Source of the DNA: Janthinobacterium sp. TB1-E2
GTDB lineage: Bacteria > Pseudomonadota > Gammaproteobacteria > Burkholderiales > Burkholderiaceae_D
Direction: 5' to 3'
Length of the DNA: 64,000 nucleotides
NCBI RefSeq assembly: GCF_036885605.1
Contig: NZ_CP142523.1
Span: 5,332,001-5,396,000, forward strand
Shown here: one piece after another, positions 17,936 through 27,183 of the stretch
Numbering within the stretch: position 1 is the first letter of the stretch
How the letters are laid out: every line of letters starts with the position of its first letter
Made by a program: the position numbers and the translations under genes
Notes under the pieces: model-generated
What the model was told of the DNA's origin: nothing
The model's database searches: none
Seen by the model: the letters and a program-made list of their open reading frames with translations, nothing else

Positions 17936-17986
17936 CCCAAGTTGTAAAAAATACCCTGAAAGATTCTCTAGATAACGAGGTTACAA

Positions 17987-18499
17987 ATGAACTTGCAAGC
18001 CAAATTGATGATGTCAGCCCTTTGTATCGGTGCATTGCCACTCGCCCAGGCCGCCGACTTTGAAGATTTCGGCAAGGTCGTGCGCGTCGTGCCGCAAGTG
18101 GAACAGATCAACCGTCCACGCCAGGAATGCCGTACAGAATACGTGCAAGTCCAGGCGCCGCCGCAACAGCGCAGCGCTGGCGGCTCCATCGTCGGCGGTA
18201 TCGCTGGCGCCCTGCTCGGTAGCCAGGTCGGTGGCGGCAATGGCCGTACGGCCGCGGCAGCCGCTGGCGCGATTGCCGGCGCCGTCGTCGGCGACCGTGT
18301 CGACAACCAGAACAATTACCAGGGCGGCGTGCAGGAACAAGCCGTCAAGCAATGCCGCCAGGTCGACCACTGGGAATCGCGCAACAATGGCTACCAGGTC
18401 ACCTACGACTACCGCGGCCGCAACTACACGAGCATCATGTCCTACGATCCGGGCGAGCGCATCCGTCTGCGTGTATCGATCGAGCCCGCACAACAGTAA
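17987..18499 (+). CDS. Exported glycine-zipper 2TM-domain protein
   Basis: 170 residues. Signal peptide MNLQAKLMMSALCIGALPLAQA-A, then a charged segment, then a glycine-zipper double helix (GGSIVGGIAGALLGSQVGGG...AAAAAGAIAGAVVGDRV) of the Rickettsia 17-kDa/SlyB type, and a C-terminal beta-like domain (CRQVDHWESRNNGYQVTYDYRGRNYTSIM). Likely in the outer membrane or periplasm with an envelope-integrity role. There is no lipobox cysteine, so it is not a lipoprotein. It has its own promoter and terminator. Confidence 0.85.
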   Translation: MNLQAKLMMSALCIGALPLAQAADFEDFGKVVRVVPQVEQINRPRQECRTEYVQVQAPPQQRSAGGSIVGGIAGALLGSQVGGGNGRTAAAAAGAIAGAVVGDRVDNQNNYQGGVQEQAVKQCRQVDHWESRNNGYQVTYDYRGRNYTSIMSYDPGERIRLRVSIEPAQQ

Positions 18500-18521
18500 G
18501 AGTAGCAACCGGCCCATACCA

Positions 18522-18548
18522 TGCCAGCCCTAGCGGCTGGCATTTTTT
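18522..18548 (+). terminator. Rho-independent terminator after the glycine-zipper gene
   Basis: 8-bp stem TGCCAGCC/GGCTGGCA, 5-nt loop, then six T. Confidence 0.88.
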
Positions 18549-18596
18549 ATGGCGCTCCGGCACGGGCTATAATGCGGCACACTTTCAGGCCGCCTT

Positions 18597-19385
18597 ATGC
18601 TTATCAAACGAAAATCCATCGAACAAGTCGAATCCTCGCGCCCCGCGCGCAAGCCCCGCTACGCCCCTGTCACCCTGTCGGAAATGGATGGCGTGCGCTA
18701 TCTGCATTTCGGCACGGAATGGGTGCAGGGCGCCATGCGCATCCGCAAGCCGGACTGGCCGGAACTCGAATACGCGCAGCAGATGATGGCGTGGATGCTG
18801 TGGATCGAGCAGCCGCAGCGTATCGCCCAGCTGGGTCTGGGCACGGCCGCGCTGACCAAGTTCTGCTACCGCCAGTTCCCGCAGGCGCAAGTCGAGGCCA
18901 TCGAACTGAATCCGTCCGTCATCACCATCTGCGAATCGATGTTCAAGCTGCCGCCCAACGACGAGCGCCTGCACGTGCGCGAGATGGATGCGCTCGACTA
19001 CGTCAACGACGACGCCAATCACGGCACCCTGGACGCCCTGCAGGTGGACTTGTATGACGCCACGGCGCGCGGTCCCGTGCTCGACAGCGCCGATTTCTAT
19101 ACCGCCTGCTGCGCCTGCCTGGCGCCGCACGGCATCATGACGGTCAACCTGTTTGGCGACCATCCCAGCTACGCGAAAAACATCAAGGCGATGAAGTTTG
19201 CGTTTGAACAGGTGATCTGCCTGCCGGAAGTCCATGATGGGAACGTGGTGGCGATCGCGTTCAAGACGAAAGTGGCGCTCGATGCCGAAGCGCAAGCCGC
19301 CCTGCTCGAGCGCGCCAAGCAGATCGTCGCCGAGACCAAGCTGCCCGCCAAATCCTGGGTCAAGGGCATCGTCAGCACCCTGTAA
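18597..19385 (+). CDS. Spermidine synthase-like protein
   Basis: 262 residues with a Rossmann methyltransferase-like fold of the spermine/spermidine synthase family: IAQLGLGTAALTKFCYRQFP (nucleotide loop), VEAIELNPSVI, then LQVDLYDATARGPVLDSADFYTACCACLAPHGIMTVNLF. In genuine SpeE the motif is GGGDG and the catalytic aspartate sits in D.TDP; here they read GLGTA and D.YDA, so the aminopropyl-transferase activity is doubtful. Cytoplasmic. No speD is nearby. It is followed 47 bp downstream by the GspE-like ATPase on the same strand. Confidence 0.75.
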   Translation: MLIKRKSIEQVESSRPARKPRYAPVTLSEMDGVRYLHFGTEWVQGAMRIRKPDWPELEYAQQMMAWMLWIEQPQRIAQLGLGTAALTKFCYRQFPQAQVEAIELNPSVITICESMFKLPPNDERLHVREMDALDYVNDDANHGTLDALQVDLYDATARGPVLDSADFYTACCACLAPHGIMTVNLFGDHPSYAKNIKAMKFAFEQVICLPEVHDGNVVAIAFKTKVALDAEAQAALLERAKQIVAETKLPAKSWVKGIVSTL

Positions 19386-19432
19386 CCGCCGGCCTGTCCA
19401 GGCAAGGCCGGCAGCCTGGAAAGGCGCCGGCC

Positions 19433-21199
19433 ATGCCCGCTTCCCCTCCCCCCTCTTCCACCTCGCCCGACACGCCGCTGGAACTGCCGCAACTGCTGGC
19501 CTGGCTGCAGGAAGACGGCTTGCTCGATGCGGTGCAGGCGGCCGCCATCGGCACCCAGGCCTCCCTGCTGCCGGCGCCGGCCTTGCATCCTCTGTGCAGC
19601 ATCGCCCACGGCGCACTCACGCTCGACACCCTGTGCGCGTGGCTGGCGCAACGCTCGACCCTGCCGTATGTGCGCATCGATCCCCTGCACATCGATTTCA
19701 GCCAGGTGGCCGACGTCATGACGGCCGGCTATGCGGCCCGTTTCAACATCCTGCCCGTGGAAAGCACGCCCGAGCGCATCGTCATCGCCACGGCCCAGCC
19801 GTATGCGCTCGCCTGGCAGGCGCAGCTGGGGAATCTTGCGCCACGCAAGCTGAGCCTGGTCATCGCCAACCCGCTGCACATCGCCGACGCCATCGCGCAA
19901 TTTTTCAGCCTGGCCAGTTCCGTCAAGGTAGCCAGGCAAGCGTCCACGCAAGACCTGGCGCTGCGCCACAATTTCGAACAACTGGTGGAACTGGGGCGCA
20001 ACAAGACCAGCCTCGACGCCAACGACCAGCACGTCGTACGCATCGTCGACTGGCTGTGGCAATACGCGTTTGCCCAGCGCGCTTCCGACATCCATCTGGA
20101 ACCGAAGCGCGACGCGGGCCTCGTGCGCCTGCGCATCGACGGCCGCCTGCACCAGGCCTATCAATTGCCGCCCGTCGTACTGCTGGCCATGACGGCGCGC
20201 ATCAAGTTACTCGGACGCATGGACGTGGTGGAAAAGCGCCGCCCGCAAGATGGCCGCATCAAGACGCGCAATGCGCAGGGCCAGGAAGTCGAACTGCGGC
20301 TGTCGACCTTGCCCACGGCCTTCGGCGAAAAGCTCGTCATGCGCATCTTCGACCCGGAAGTGGCCGTCAAGAGCCTGTTTGACCTGGGCTTTCCGCCGGC
20401 GGATGCCGAACGCTGGCGCCAGCTGACGGCGCGCACGCACGGCATCGTGCTGGTAACGGGCCCTACCGGTTCGGGCAAGACCTGCACGCTGTACAGCACC
20501 TTGAAGGCGCTGGCCAGCAGCGAAGTCAATGTGTGCACGGTGGAAGACCCCATCGAAATGGTCGAACCGGCCTTCAACCAGATGCAGGTGCAAACCCAGG
20601 CCGGCATCGAACTGTCGTTTGCCGATGGCGTGCGGGCACTGATGCGGCAAGATCCCGACATCATCATGGTGGGAGAAATCCGTGACCTGGCCACGGCCGA
20701 GATGGCCATCCAGGCAGCGCTGACGGGCCACCTGGTACTGTCGACCCTGCACACCAACGACGCGCCCTCGGCCGTCATGCGCCTGCTGGAACTGGGCGTG
20801 CCCGCCTATCTGCTGGAAGCGTGCCTGATCGGCGTGCTGGCGCAGCGATTGCTGCGCTGCCTGTGCGCGGGCTGCAAACAGCTGGACGACGCCCCCGACG
20901 CCGCGACATGGCAACGCCTGACGGGCGGCCAGCTGGAGCGGCCGGCCGCCGGGTACCGCCCCGTCGGTTGCACCCTGTGCCGGCACAGCGGCTACCTGGG
21001 GCGTGCCGGCATTTATGAACTGCTGAGCGTGACGGAAACGTTCGGCCAGCTGGTCAAGGCCGGCGCCGACCTGCACGCGCTGCGCCGCCAGAGCATCCTC
21101 GACGGCATGACGCCGCTGCGCATCGCCGGCGCACGCAAAATCATCGATGGCACGACCAGCATCGACGAAGTGCTGAAACTCACGGCTGCCCTGCACTAG
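19433..21199 (+). CDS. GspE/PilB-family secretion or pilus assembly ATPase
   Basis: 588 residues. An N-terminal GspE/XpsE-like domain (about 1-150) is followed by the ATPase: Walker A GPTGSGKT at residues 343-350, Asp box VCTVEDPIEM, Walker B ALMRQDPDIIMVGEIRD, His box TGHLVLSTLHTND. A CxxC...CxxC zinc module (CLCAGC and CTLC) precedes GYLGRAGIYELL. Such ATPases power type II secretion or type IV pili. No pseudopilin or inner-membrane partner is adjacent, so the machine it serves cannot be told; it stands behind the SpeE-like gene. Confidence 0.9.
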   Translation: MPASPPPSSTSPDTPLELPQLLAWLQEDGLLDAVQAAAIGTQASLLPAPALHPLCSIAHGALTLDTLCAWLAQRSTLPYVRIDPLHIDFSQVADVMTAGYAARFNILPVESTPERIVIATAQPYALAWQAQLGNLAPRKLSLVIANPLHIADAIAQFFSLASSVKVARQASTQDLALRHNFEQLVELGRNKTSLDANDQHVVRIVDWLWQYAFAQRASDIHLEPKRDAGLVRLRIDGRLHQAYQLPPVVLLAMTARIKLLGRMDVVEKRRPQDGRIKTRNAQGQEVELRLSTLPTAFGEKLVMRIFDPEVAVKSLFDLGFPPADAERWRQLTARTHGIVLVTGPTGSGKTCTLYSTLKALASSEVNVCTVEDPIEMVEPAFNQMQVQTQAGIELSFADGVRALMRQDPDIIMVGEIRDLATAEMAIQAALTGHLVLSTLHTNDAPSAVMRLLELGVPAYLLEACLIGVLAQRLLRCLCAGCKQLDDAPDAATWQRLTGGQLERPAAGYRPVGCTLCRHSGYLGRAGIYELLSVTETFGQLVKAGADLHALRRQSILDGMTPLRIAGARKIIDGTTSIDEVLKLTAALH

Positions 21200-21227
21200 C
21201 CGACCAGCACTTTCTCACAGGAATGCT

Positions 21228-21255
21228 TTGCATTCTTTTTCAACTGATATATAAT
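21228..21255 (+). promoter_or_regulatory. Promoter of tRNA-Lys
   Basis: TTGCAT (21228-21233), 16-bp spacer and consensus TATAAT (21250-21255), then GCGGCC. The G/C-rich discriminator directly after -10 is typical of stringently controlled stable-RNA promoters. It overlaps the tail of the preceding intergenic region, independent of the upstream gene. Confidence 0.8.
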
Positions 21256-21267
21256 GCGGCCTCTTTC

Positions 21268-21343
21268 GGGTCGTTAGCTCAGCTGGTAGAGCAGCGGACT
21301 TTTAATCCGTTGGTCGCAGGTTCGAATCCCGCACGGCCTACCA
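21268..21343 (+). tRNA. tRNA-Lys (anticodon TTT), CCA encoded
   Basis: A 76-nt cloverleaf including CCA at 21341-21343. D arm GCTCAGCTGGTAGAGC, anticodon stem GCGGA/TCCGT around loop CTTTTAA with anticodon TTT at 21301-21303, T loop TTCGAAT. Unusual for this otherwise canonical tRNA: acceptor pair 1-72 is G-U (21268/21339), pair 4-69 is U-G, and the T stem holds an A-C mismatch (21318/21330). It has its own promoter and a terminator. Confidence 0.95.
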
Positions 21344-21358
21344 CGAATGCGCAGTACT

Positions 21359-21389
21359 AAAAAGCCCATCCTCACGGATGGGCTTTTTT
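21359..21389 (+). terminator. Terminator after tRNA-Lys
   Basis: Stem GCCCATCC/GGATGGGC, extended by A-T pairs, loop TCAC, then six T. Confidence 0.9.
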
Positions 21390-21447
21390 CGTTTCCGGCC
21401 CTCGCGGTTATACTGGCTCATCGTCTTGCCAGCCCTGAAAGAAACGC

Positions 21448-21852
21448 ATGAAACTTGCTGCCACCCTCCTCCTGGCCACCGCCTGCCTGTCCGCCCACGC
21501 GCAAACGCAAACACCGATCGTGCTCGACGGCCAGTACAGTGCGCGCACGGACGAGATGAGCTTGGAGATCATCGGCAAGCGCGTCTGCTTCGCGCCCGAC
21601 AAGGCGCAGTGGGGCCGTTTGCCCCGGCCTGCCGCCACACACGATGCGTGGTTCTGTTTTTCCAACGATGGCGAGGCGCGCCGGCTGCTGCGCGTGCCCG
21701 CAGGCCAGGCCGACAATTGCGGCTGGCAGGCGCGTGCGCGCATCGTCATCGACAGCTATCAACCGTATGTGGAGCAAGGCGACGGCAACGACATGGCGCG
21801 CCTGGCATCGGTGGTCAAAGTGGCGCAGCCGAACGCCATCGCCTGCGAGTAA
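21448..21852 (+). CDS. Small exported protein of unknown function
   Basis: 134 residues starting with a clear signal peptide (MKLAATLLLATACLSAHAQ). The mature part of about 115 residues contains four cysteines (VCFAP, WFCF, NCGW, final CE) that could form two disulfides, consistent with a periplasmic location. I do not recognise the family. It is convergent with the next gene, whose end lies 14 bp beyond its stop. Confidence 0.7.
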   Translation: MKLAATLLLATACLSAHAQTQTPIVLDGQYSARTDEMSLEIIGKRVCFAPDKAQWGRLPRPAATHDAWFCFSNDGEARRLLRVPAGQADNCGWQARARIVIDSYQPYVEQGDGNDMARLASVVKVAQPNAIACE

Positions 21853-21866
21853 TCAGTTCAGTTCGA

Positions 21867-22370
21867 TCAGTCCAGTTCATACTCCTGCAGATAACGGGCA
21901 AACAATTCCCCATCGGATAGCGGACACGCAAACCCCGCGCCCCAGTCGGCCAGCAGCAATTGCTCTTTCAAGGGCAGCAGCAACAGCTCGGGCATGGCGT
22001 CGCTGCACCACAGGTCGCACACGATGCCCTTGTCGTCCAGGCCGGCAAACAGGGTCTCCGTGTTCTCGCCGCCAAAGGCCAGCACGTTCTTGCATTCCAC
22101 GCGGTAAGTGCTGTAGCCCGTGTAGACGGCGTCATACGGCGGCAAGGCGTCCGCCAGCGCCAGCCGCAGCTGTTCCATCGTGAGGCCCAGCGCGCCCATC
22201 TGCGACGGCGGCGCCTCGGGCACGTACATCTGCGTCCAGCCGGCGCCGCTGCGGTGCGCGTCGGCAAACGCCTCTTCCTCGCCCATCTGCGTCAGACAGT
22301 GCTGCAAGTTATCGAGCGGCAGCAGTTCGATCATGCAAAAATCGTCTTCGTGGTAGTACGCTTCCCGCAT
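21867..22370 (-). CDS. Hypothetical cytoplasmic protein
   Basis: 167 residues, acidic, no signal peptide or membrane segment. The sequence has Cys-, Leu- and Glu-rich parts (LLLLPLKEQLLLADW, YLQEYELD), and I recognise no domain. It starts only 3 bp after the stop of the LprI-like gene with a GGAGA site upstream, so the two are translated from one transcript. That neighbour is exported while this one is not, which makes a direct complex unlikely unless it acts before export. Confidence 0.65.
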   Translation of the reverse strand: MREAYYHEDDFCMIELLPLDNLQHCLTQMGEEEAFADAHRSGAGWTQMYVPEAPPSQMGALGLTMEQLRLALADALPPYDAVYTGYSTYRVECKNVLAFGGENTETLFAGLDDKGIVCDLWCSDAMPELLLLPLKEQLLLADWGAGFACPLSDGELFARYLQEYELD

Positions 22371-22373
22371 GTT

Positions 22374-23420
22374 TTAGTTCTCCAGCAAGTCTTGCAGTTG
22401 TACATTGCGCCGCGACGTCAGCCGGCCGGCCCAGGTCTCGCTCGTCACGGATGGATAGCGCACGGCGCCAAAGTTCATCCAGGCATCGCGGTACGCGAGC
22501 CACAGGCGCTGGGTGGCGCGGATGCCATCCTTGCTCACGGCGCCCGCATGGGTTTGCGCCGGCTTTTTCATCAGCTTGCCGTAGATGGCGTTGAGCTCCT
22601 TGTCCAGCGCTGCAGCCTGTTCCTTTGACATGCTGGCCGGCAGCTTGCCCGCTTCGTATTCGCGCAGATCGTGCGCCAGCAAATCGAGCTCGGCCGTACG
22701 GGCGGCGATGCTCAGGGCGGCGCGCGCCGTGCCGCTCAAGTCCGTTTCATTGGCCGCACGCGCATCGGCAAACTTGCTTGCCGCCGCCTGCAGCTTTTGC
22801 AGCGACGCTTGCGCCACGGCCGGCATTGCTTCGCTGACTTTGGCTGTCGCCTGCCCGCGCACTCTTTGTTTCTGGCGCGCATCGATGGCGCTGCACACGC
22901 CCATCATGTAGCCGCTCGTGATGTCGTCGCACAGGTCGATCATGCCGCGACCGCTGGCATTGATCTGCTGCAAGTGTTCAATGCGGCCCCGCATCTCGGC
23001 GGGCGCCGCATCGATGCTGCACGCATACTTGAGCGCCAGCAACGGGTCTTTTTGCACGCCCTGTCCATTCTGGTACAGCATCATCAGGACGGCGCTGTTT
23101 TGCGTGGCCATGGCGCAATGGCGCACGGGACGCCAGTCGGCCGGCTTGGGCGAGGACATACTCTTGGTATCGTAATACAGGTCCGTTGCCTGGCATTGCT
23201 GCAGGGACGCCACGGCCGATGGCGCCGGCAGGTCGGCGGGCGGCGGCGCCGCATCCTTGACCTTCAGGCAGCCTGCATACCAGGCCGTGCTTTCCGCGTG
23301 ACCGACGCCCATGGCGCTCGTGTTCGGGTAGGGAACGGGTGCGGCGGCAAAAACCGGGGCCGCCAGAAGGCAGCTCGCGCCCAGCAATATCGTTTTCAAT
23401 AAGGGTAGACTAATTTTCAT
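22374..23420 (-). CDS. Exported protein with C-terminal LprI-like (DUF1311) domain
   Basis: 348 residues with signal peptide MKISLPLLKTILLGASCLLAAPVFA. The C-terminal 100 residues (LDKELNAIYGKLMKK...GIRATQRLWLAYRDAWMNFGAVRY) match the LprI/DUF1311 pattern of a helical pair ending in Q..WL.YRDA. The N-terminal half has six or more cysteines and resembles Sel1-like helical repeats (LMMLYQNGQGVQKDPLLALKYAC). LprI of mycobacteria inhibits lysozyme; function here is inferred only from the domain. First gene of a two-gene unit with the hypothetical gene at 21867. Confidence 0.75.
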   Translation of the reverse strand: MKISLPLLKTILLGASCLLAAPVFAAAPVPYPNTSAMGVGHAESTAWYAGCLKVKDAAPPPADLPAPSAVASLQQCQATDLYYDTKSMSSPKPADWRPVRHCAMATQNSAVLMMLYQNGQGVQKDPLLALKYACSIDAAPAEMRGRIEHLQQINASGRGMIDLCDDITSGYMMGVCSAIDARQKQRVRGQATAKVSEAMPAVAQASLQKLQAAASKFADARAANETDLSGTARAALSIAARTAELDLLAHDLREYEAGKLPASMSKEQAAALDKELNAIYGKLMKKPAQTHAGAVSKDGIRATQRLWLAYRDAWMNFGAVRYPSVTSETWAGRLTSRRNVQLQDLLEN

Positions 23421-23595
23421 GGCCGGCCACAGGTAGCGTCAGTAAAAGAACAAGTTTAACTGATCAGCCATGGCGCGTCCGCCCGATACGTGACCATCCC
23501 TCTTGGTAAGTAACGGTACCCAGCCTTGGCAGTGCAGGAAAGCATGGGCAATAATGTTGCCCGCTGTACTTTTTTCACTACTCCGGACCACGCCC

Positions 23596-25743
23596 ATGAC
23601 CTCACCCCGTCTTCGCCGTTCCCTCGGCTCCCTGCTGATCGCAGCGGCCTGTGCCTCGCTGGCCCAGGCCGCCGATACTAAGGCCACCACCCCAGTTGCC
23701 GCTATGCAAACACAAGCCAAGCACGCCATCACGCATGAAGACGTGTGGCTGATGAAACGGGTGGGCGCGCCCGTCGCCAGCCCCGATGGAAAGTGGGCCG
23801 TGTTTTCCGTGGTCGACAGCGCCTACTCTAGCCAAGAGCAATGGTCGGACCTGTGGATCAAGTCGCTGCTTGACGACAGCCCCGCACGCCGCCTGAGCTA
23901 TTCCAAGGGCGGCGAAAGCGCCGTGGCCTGGTCGCCGGACAGCCGCCAGCTGGTCTTCGTTGCCAAGCGCGACGGCGATGACGCGGGCCAAATCTACCGC
24001 CTCGACGTGGCAGCCGGCGGCGAAGCGCAACGCCTGACCTCGCTCACCCTGGGCGCGCGCATGCCGAAATGGAGCCCGGACGGCAAGCAGTTGCTGTTCA
24101 TCAGCGATATCTATCCAGGCAACAAGACGGAAGCCGACGTCAAGCAAAGCGCGAAAGAACGCAAGGAGCGCAAAGTCAGCGCCCGCTCGTATGAAACGAC
24201 GGCACCGCGCTATTTCGACAAATGGCTGACCGACAAGCAGGTGCGCCTGTTCGTCGTTGATGCGCAAGCGGACGCCAAGCCGCGCGACATCCTGTCGGGC
24301 ACGCAACTGGTCACCCTGCCGGGCTTTGGCGGCGGCCAGGGCGACGAAGGACAATCACTGGACGCCGTCTGGACGCCGGACGGCAAGGCTGTCGTCTTCA
24401 ACGCTGCCACCAACCGCGACGCGGCCCAGCGCGAAGCCGTCGTCTCGCAACTGTATCTGCTGCCCGTGGCCGGTGGCGAAGCGCAGCGCTTGACGCAAGA
24501 CAAGCACAGCTATGGCAGCCTGAAATTCGCGGCCGACGGCAAGACCCTGTTCGCCCTGAGCGACGCGGAAACGCCAGGCAAGGTGTATGACGTGAAGCGC
24601 CTGGCCAGTTTCGCCTGGCCGATGAGCAACCCTGTCCCGACCATCCTTACAGCCAAGCTGGACCGTTCAATCTCCCGCTTCGTGCTGCCCGAAGGCGGCA
24701 AGCGCGTCCTCTTCAGCTATGAACATGCGGGCCTGGAAAAGCTGTACTCGATCGACGCCAGGGGTGGCGACGTGCGCGAGGAGCCATCCTTGCCGACGGG
24801 TACCATCAACTCGCTGAGCAGCGGCGGCAAGGCCCTGGTCGGTGTGTGGGAGTCGTCCATCAACCCGCCGGAAATCTATGCCTTCAACGGTAAGCAGCCG
24901 AAGCGCCTGACGTCATTCAACACGGACAAGGCCGATAAAATCGACTGGCAGGCTCCCGAGCACTTCTGGTTCACGACGGCGGACGGCCGCAAGATCCACA
25001 ATATGCTTGTCAAGCCCGCCAACTTCGATCCGAGCAAGAAATACCCGCTGTTTACCGTCATCCACGGTGGTGCGGCCAGCATGTGGCGCGACCAGTTCGT
25101 GCTGCGCTGGAACTATCACTTGCTGGCCAAGCCAGGCTATGTCGTGCTGCTGACCGACTACAAGGGTTCCACCGGCTATGGCGAGGAATTCTCGCGCTCG
25201 ATTCAATTCGACCCCTTGAAGGGCCCGGGCGATGAAGTCAACCAGGGCGTCGATGAAGCCATCAAGAAATACCCATTCATCGACGGCACGAAACTGGCCG
25301 CCGGCGGCGCCAGCTATGGCGGCCACCTGGCCAACTGGCTGCAGGCAACCACCACGCGCTACAAGGCCATCGTCTCGCACGCGGGCGAAATGGACCTGAT
25401 CATGCAGTGGGGCACCAGCGATGGCGGCTTCGGCCGTGAAACGAATGCGGGCGGCCCCGTCTGGTCGAACCTGCCCGTGTGGCGCGACCAAAGCCCCATC
25501 ATGCAAGCGGGCAACCACGAAAAAGGCACGGGGTTCACGACCCCGATCCTGATCACCGTGGGCGAGCTCGATTACCGCGTGCCGGCCAACAATGCGCTGA
25601 TGAACTTTGCCGTGCAACAGCGCCTGAACGTGCCGGCGAAATTGCTGGTGTTCCCGGACGAAAACCACTGGATCTTGAAGGGCGAGAACAGCCGCTTCTT
25701 CTATAGCGAAGTCGAGGGATGGCTGGCTAAATACCTCAAATAA
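23596..25743 (+). CDS. S9-family serine peptidase (prolyl oligopeptidase/acylaminoacyl-peptidase type)
   Basis: 715 residues. Signal peptide (MTSPRLRRSLGSLLIAAACASLAQA), then a beta-propeller with repeated SPDGK/SPDSR blades (residues about 40-420), then an alpha/beta hydrolase domain. The catalytic triad is readable: Ser573 in GGASYGGH, Asp659 in GELDYRVP, His691 in DENHW. It probably degrades peptides in the periplasm. The start at 23596 is chosen because it gives a clean signal peptide; the frame extends 31 codons upstream without one. Its terminator directly abuts the convergent MFS gene. Confidence 0.93.
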   Translation: MTSPRLRRSLGSLLIAAACASLAQAADTKATTPVAAMQTQAKHAITHEDVWLMKRVGAPVASPDGKWAVFSVVDSAYSSQEQWSDLWIKSLLDDSPARRLSYSKGGESAVAWSPDSRQLVFVAKRDGDDAGQIYRLDVAAGGEAQRLTSLTLGARMPKWSPDGKQLLFISDIYPGNKTEADVKQSAKERKERKVSARSYETTAPRYFDKWLTDKQVRLFVVDAQADAKPRDILSGTQLVTLPGFGGGQGDEGQSLDAVWTPDGKAVVFNAATNRDAAQREAVVSQLYLLPVAGGEAQRLTQDKHSYGSLKFAADGKTLFALSDAETPGKVYDVKRLASFAWPMSNPVPTILTAKLDRSISRFVLPEGGKRVLFSYEHAGLEKLYSIDARGGDVREEPSLPTGTINSLSSGGKALVGVWESSINPPEIYAFNGKQPKRLTSFNTDKADKIDWQAPEHFWFTTADGRKIHNMLVKPANFDPSKKYPLFTVIHGGAASMWRDQFVLRWNYHLLAKPGYVVLLTDYKGSTGYGEEFSRSIQFDPLKGPGDEVNQGVDEAIKKYPFIDGTKLAAGGASYGGHLANWLQATTTRYKAIVSHAGEMDLIMQWGTSDGGFGRETNAGGPVWSNLPVWRDQSPIMQAGNHEKGTGFTTPILITVGELDYRVPANNALMNFAVQQRLNVPAKLLVFPDENHWILKGENSRFFYSEVEGWLAKYLK

Positions 25744-25768
25744 ATCCTGAAACGTTCTTGATAAACAG

Positions 25769-25804
25769 AAGCCAGGCTCCGCGCATGCGGGCCTGGCTTT
25801 TTTC
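25769..25804 (+). terminator. Terminator between S9 peptidase and MFS genes
   Basis: Stem AAGCCAGGC/GCCTGGCTT with an inner CCGC-GCAT-GCGG hairpin, then a T tract reaching the stop codon of the convergent MFS gene. Confidence 0.85.
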
Positions 25805-27095
25805 ATGCCGCTTGCACGGCGGGCGCGGCCGCCTTCTGCCGCTGGATCGCCAGCACCAGCAGCGCGGCCACGAGGCAGGCGGCGCCGGCCGCGAACAGGG
25901 CCGGGTTGTAGGTCAGCATCAAGGTGCGGATGCGGCCCGCCCCATACGCGGCCACGGCGGCGCCCAGCTGGTGGCCGGCGAAGATCCAGCCGAACACCAT
26001 GCCCGCCCGCTCCCGGCCGAACGTGCCCCCCACCAGTTTCACGGTCGGCGGCACGGTGGCGATCCAGTCGAGGCCATAGAACATGGCGAACAGCGACAGG
26101 CCGTACAAGGTGAATTCCGAATACGGCAGCCAGAACAGCGACAAGCCCCGCAAGCCGTAATACCAGAACAGCAGTTTGCGGTTGTCATAGCGGTCCGACA
26201 GCCAGCCGGACAAGATCGTGCCGAACAGGTCGAACGCGCCCATCATGGCCAGCACGGACGCGGCCGGCACGGCGGACAAGCCCGAATCGCCGCACAGGGA
26301 AATGAAGTGCGTCTGGATCAAACCATTGGTGCTGAGGCCGCAGATGAAGAAGGTGCCGAAGAGTATCCAGAAAGTGCGGTTCCCCGCCACGCTGCGCAGT
26401 ATCACGAACGGCGTGGCAAACGTCATTTTTACTGCCGGCGCCACCACCAGGGGCGTGGCCGGGTCGGCGCCATACGGACGCAAGGCAATATCCTGCGGAC
26501 GGTTGCGCATGCACAGGAAGGCCAGCACGGCGACGATGGCGCAGGCGACGAACACGGGCATGACGGCCGTGCGCCAGCCGTAATGTTCGATCAGCCAGGC
26601 GCCCACGGGCAGGAACAGCAGCTGGCCCGTGGCCGAGCTGGCCGTCAGCACGCCCACCACCAGGCCGCGGTGCGTCTCGAACCAGCGGTTCGCCACCACG
26701 GCGCTCAAGACCAGCGCCGTCATGCCCGAGCCGAGCCCCAGCAGGATGCCCCACAAGGCCACCAGATGCCAGAACTGCGTCATGTGCGTGGCCAGCAGCA
26801 TGCCGGCAGCGATCAAGCCCAGGGCCACGCAGATGACATTGCGCAAGCCGAAGCGTTCCATCAGGATGGCGGCAAACGGCCCCATCAAACCGAACAGCAC
26901 GAAGCGCACGGCCAGGGCCGAGGAAATCTGCTCGGCATCCCATCCCAACTCGCGGCTCAGAGGCTGCATCAACGCGCCCGGCAAGCCCAGCGCGGCGGAC
27001 GAGGTTAATGCCGTGAGGAAAGTGATGGCGACGATGACCCAGGCAAAGTGCACGCCGCGCCGCTCCAGCCATTGCGAAAAGGGATAGGAAAGCAT
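25803..27095 (-). CDS. MFS transporter
   Basis: 430 residues with twelve predicted membrane segments. It resembles the nitrate/oxalate-formate-like group of MFS transporters (WVIVAITFLTALTSSAALGLPGALMQPLSRELGW; loop LSDRYDNRKLLFWYYGLRG between helices 8 and 9). The internal repeat of the family motif suggests a proton-coupled carrier, substrate unknown. No regulator or enzyme gene is adjacent to hint at the substrate. The start region lies next to an AT-rich segment (27140-27190) that could hold the promoter. Confidence 0.88.
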   Translation of the reverse strand: MLSYPFSQWLERRGVHFAWVIVAITFLTALTSSAALGLPGALMQPLSRELGWDAEQISSALAVRFVLFGLMGPFAAILMERFGLRNVICVALGLIAAGMLLATHMTQFWHLVALWGILLGLGSGMTALVLSAVVANRWFETHRGLVVGVLTASSATGQLLFLPVGAWLIEHYGWRTAVMPVFVACAIVAVLAFLCMRNRPQDIALRPYGADPATPLVVAPAVKMTFATPFVILRSVAGNRTFWILFGTFFICGLSTNGLIQTHFISLCGDSGLSAVPAASVLAMMGAFDLFGTILSGWLSDRYDNRKLLFWYYGLRGLSLFWLPYSEFTLYGLSLFAMFYGLDWIATVPPTVKLVGGTFGRERAGMVFGWIFAGHQLGAAVAAYGAGRIRTLMLTYNPALFAAGAACLVAALLVLAIQRQKAAAPAVQAA

Positions 27096-27183
27096 GCAGT
27101 CCTCATGAGAAAAAGTAGATGCCGATCAGTGCCAGCCGACGGGATTTTTCTCATGTTATATTATGATCGTAATTTATACAATC

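Noticed and set aside
17744..17947. A 67-codon open frame before the glycine-zipper gene
   Set aside because: No ribosome site, overlaps the predicted promoter, no similarity recognised.
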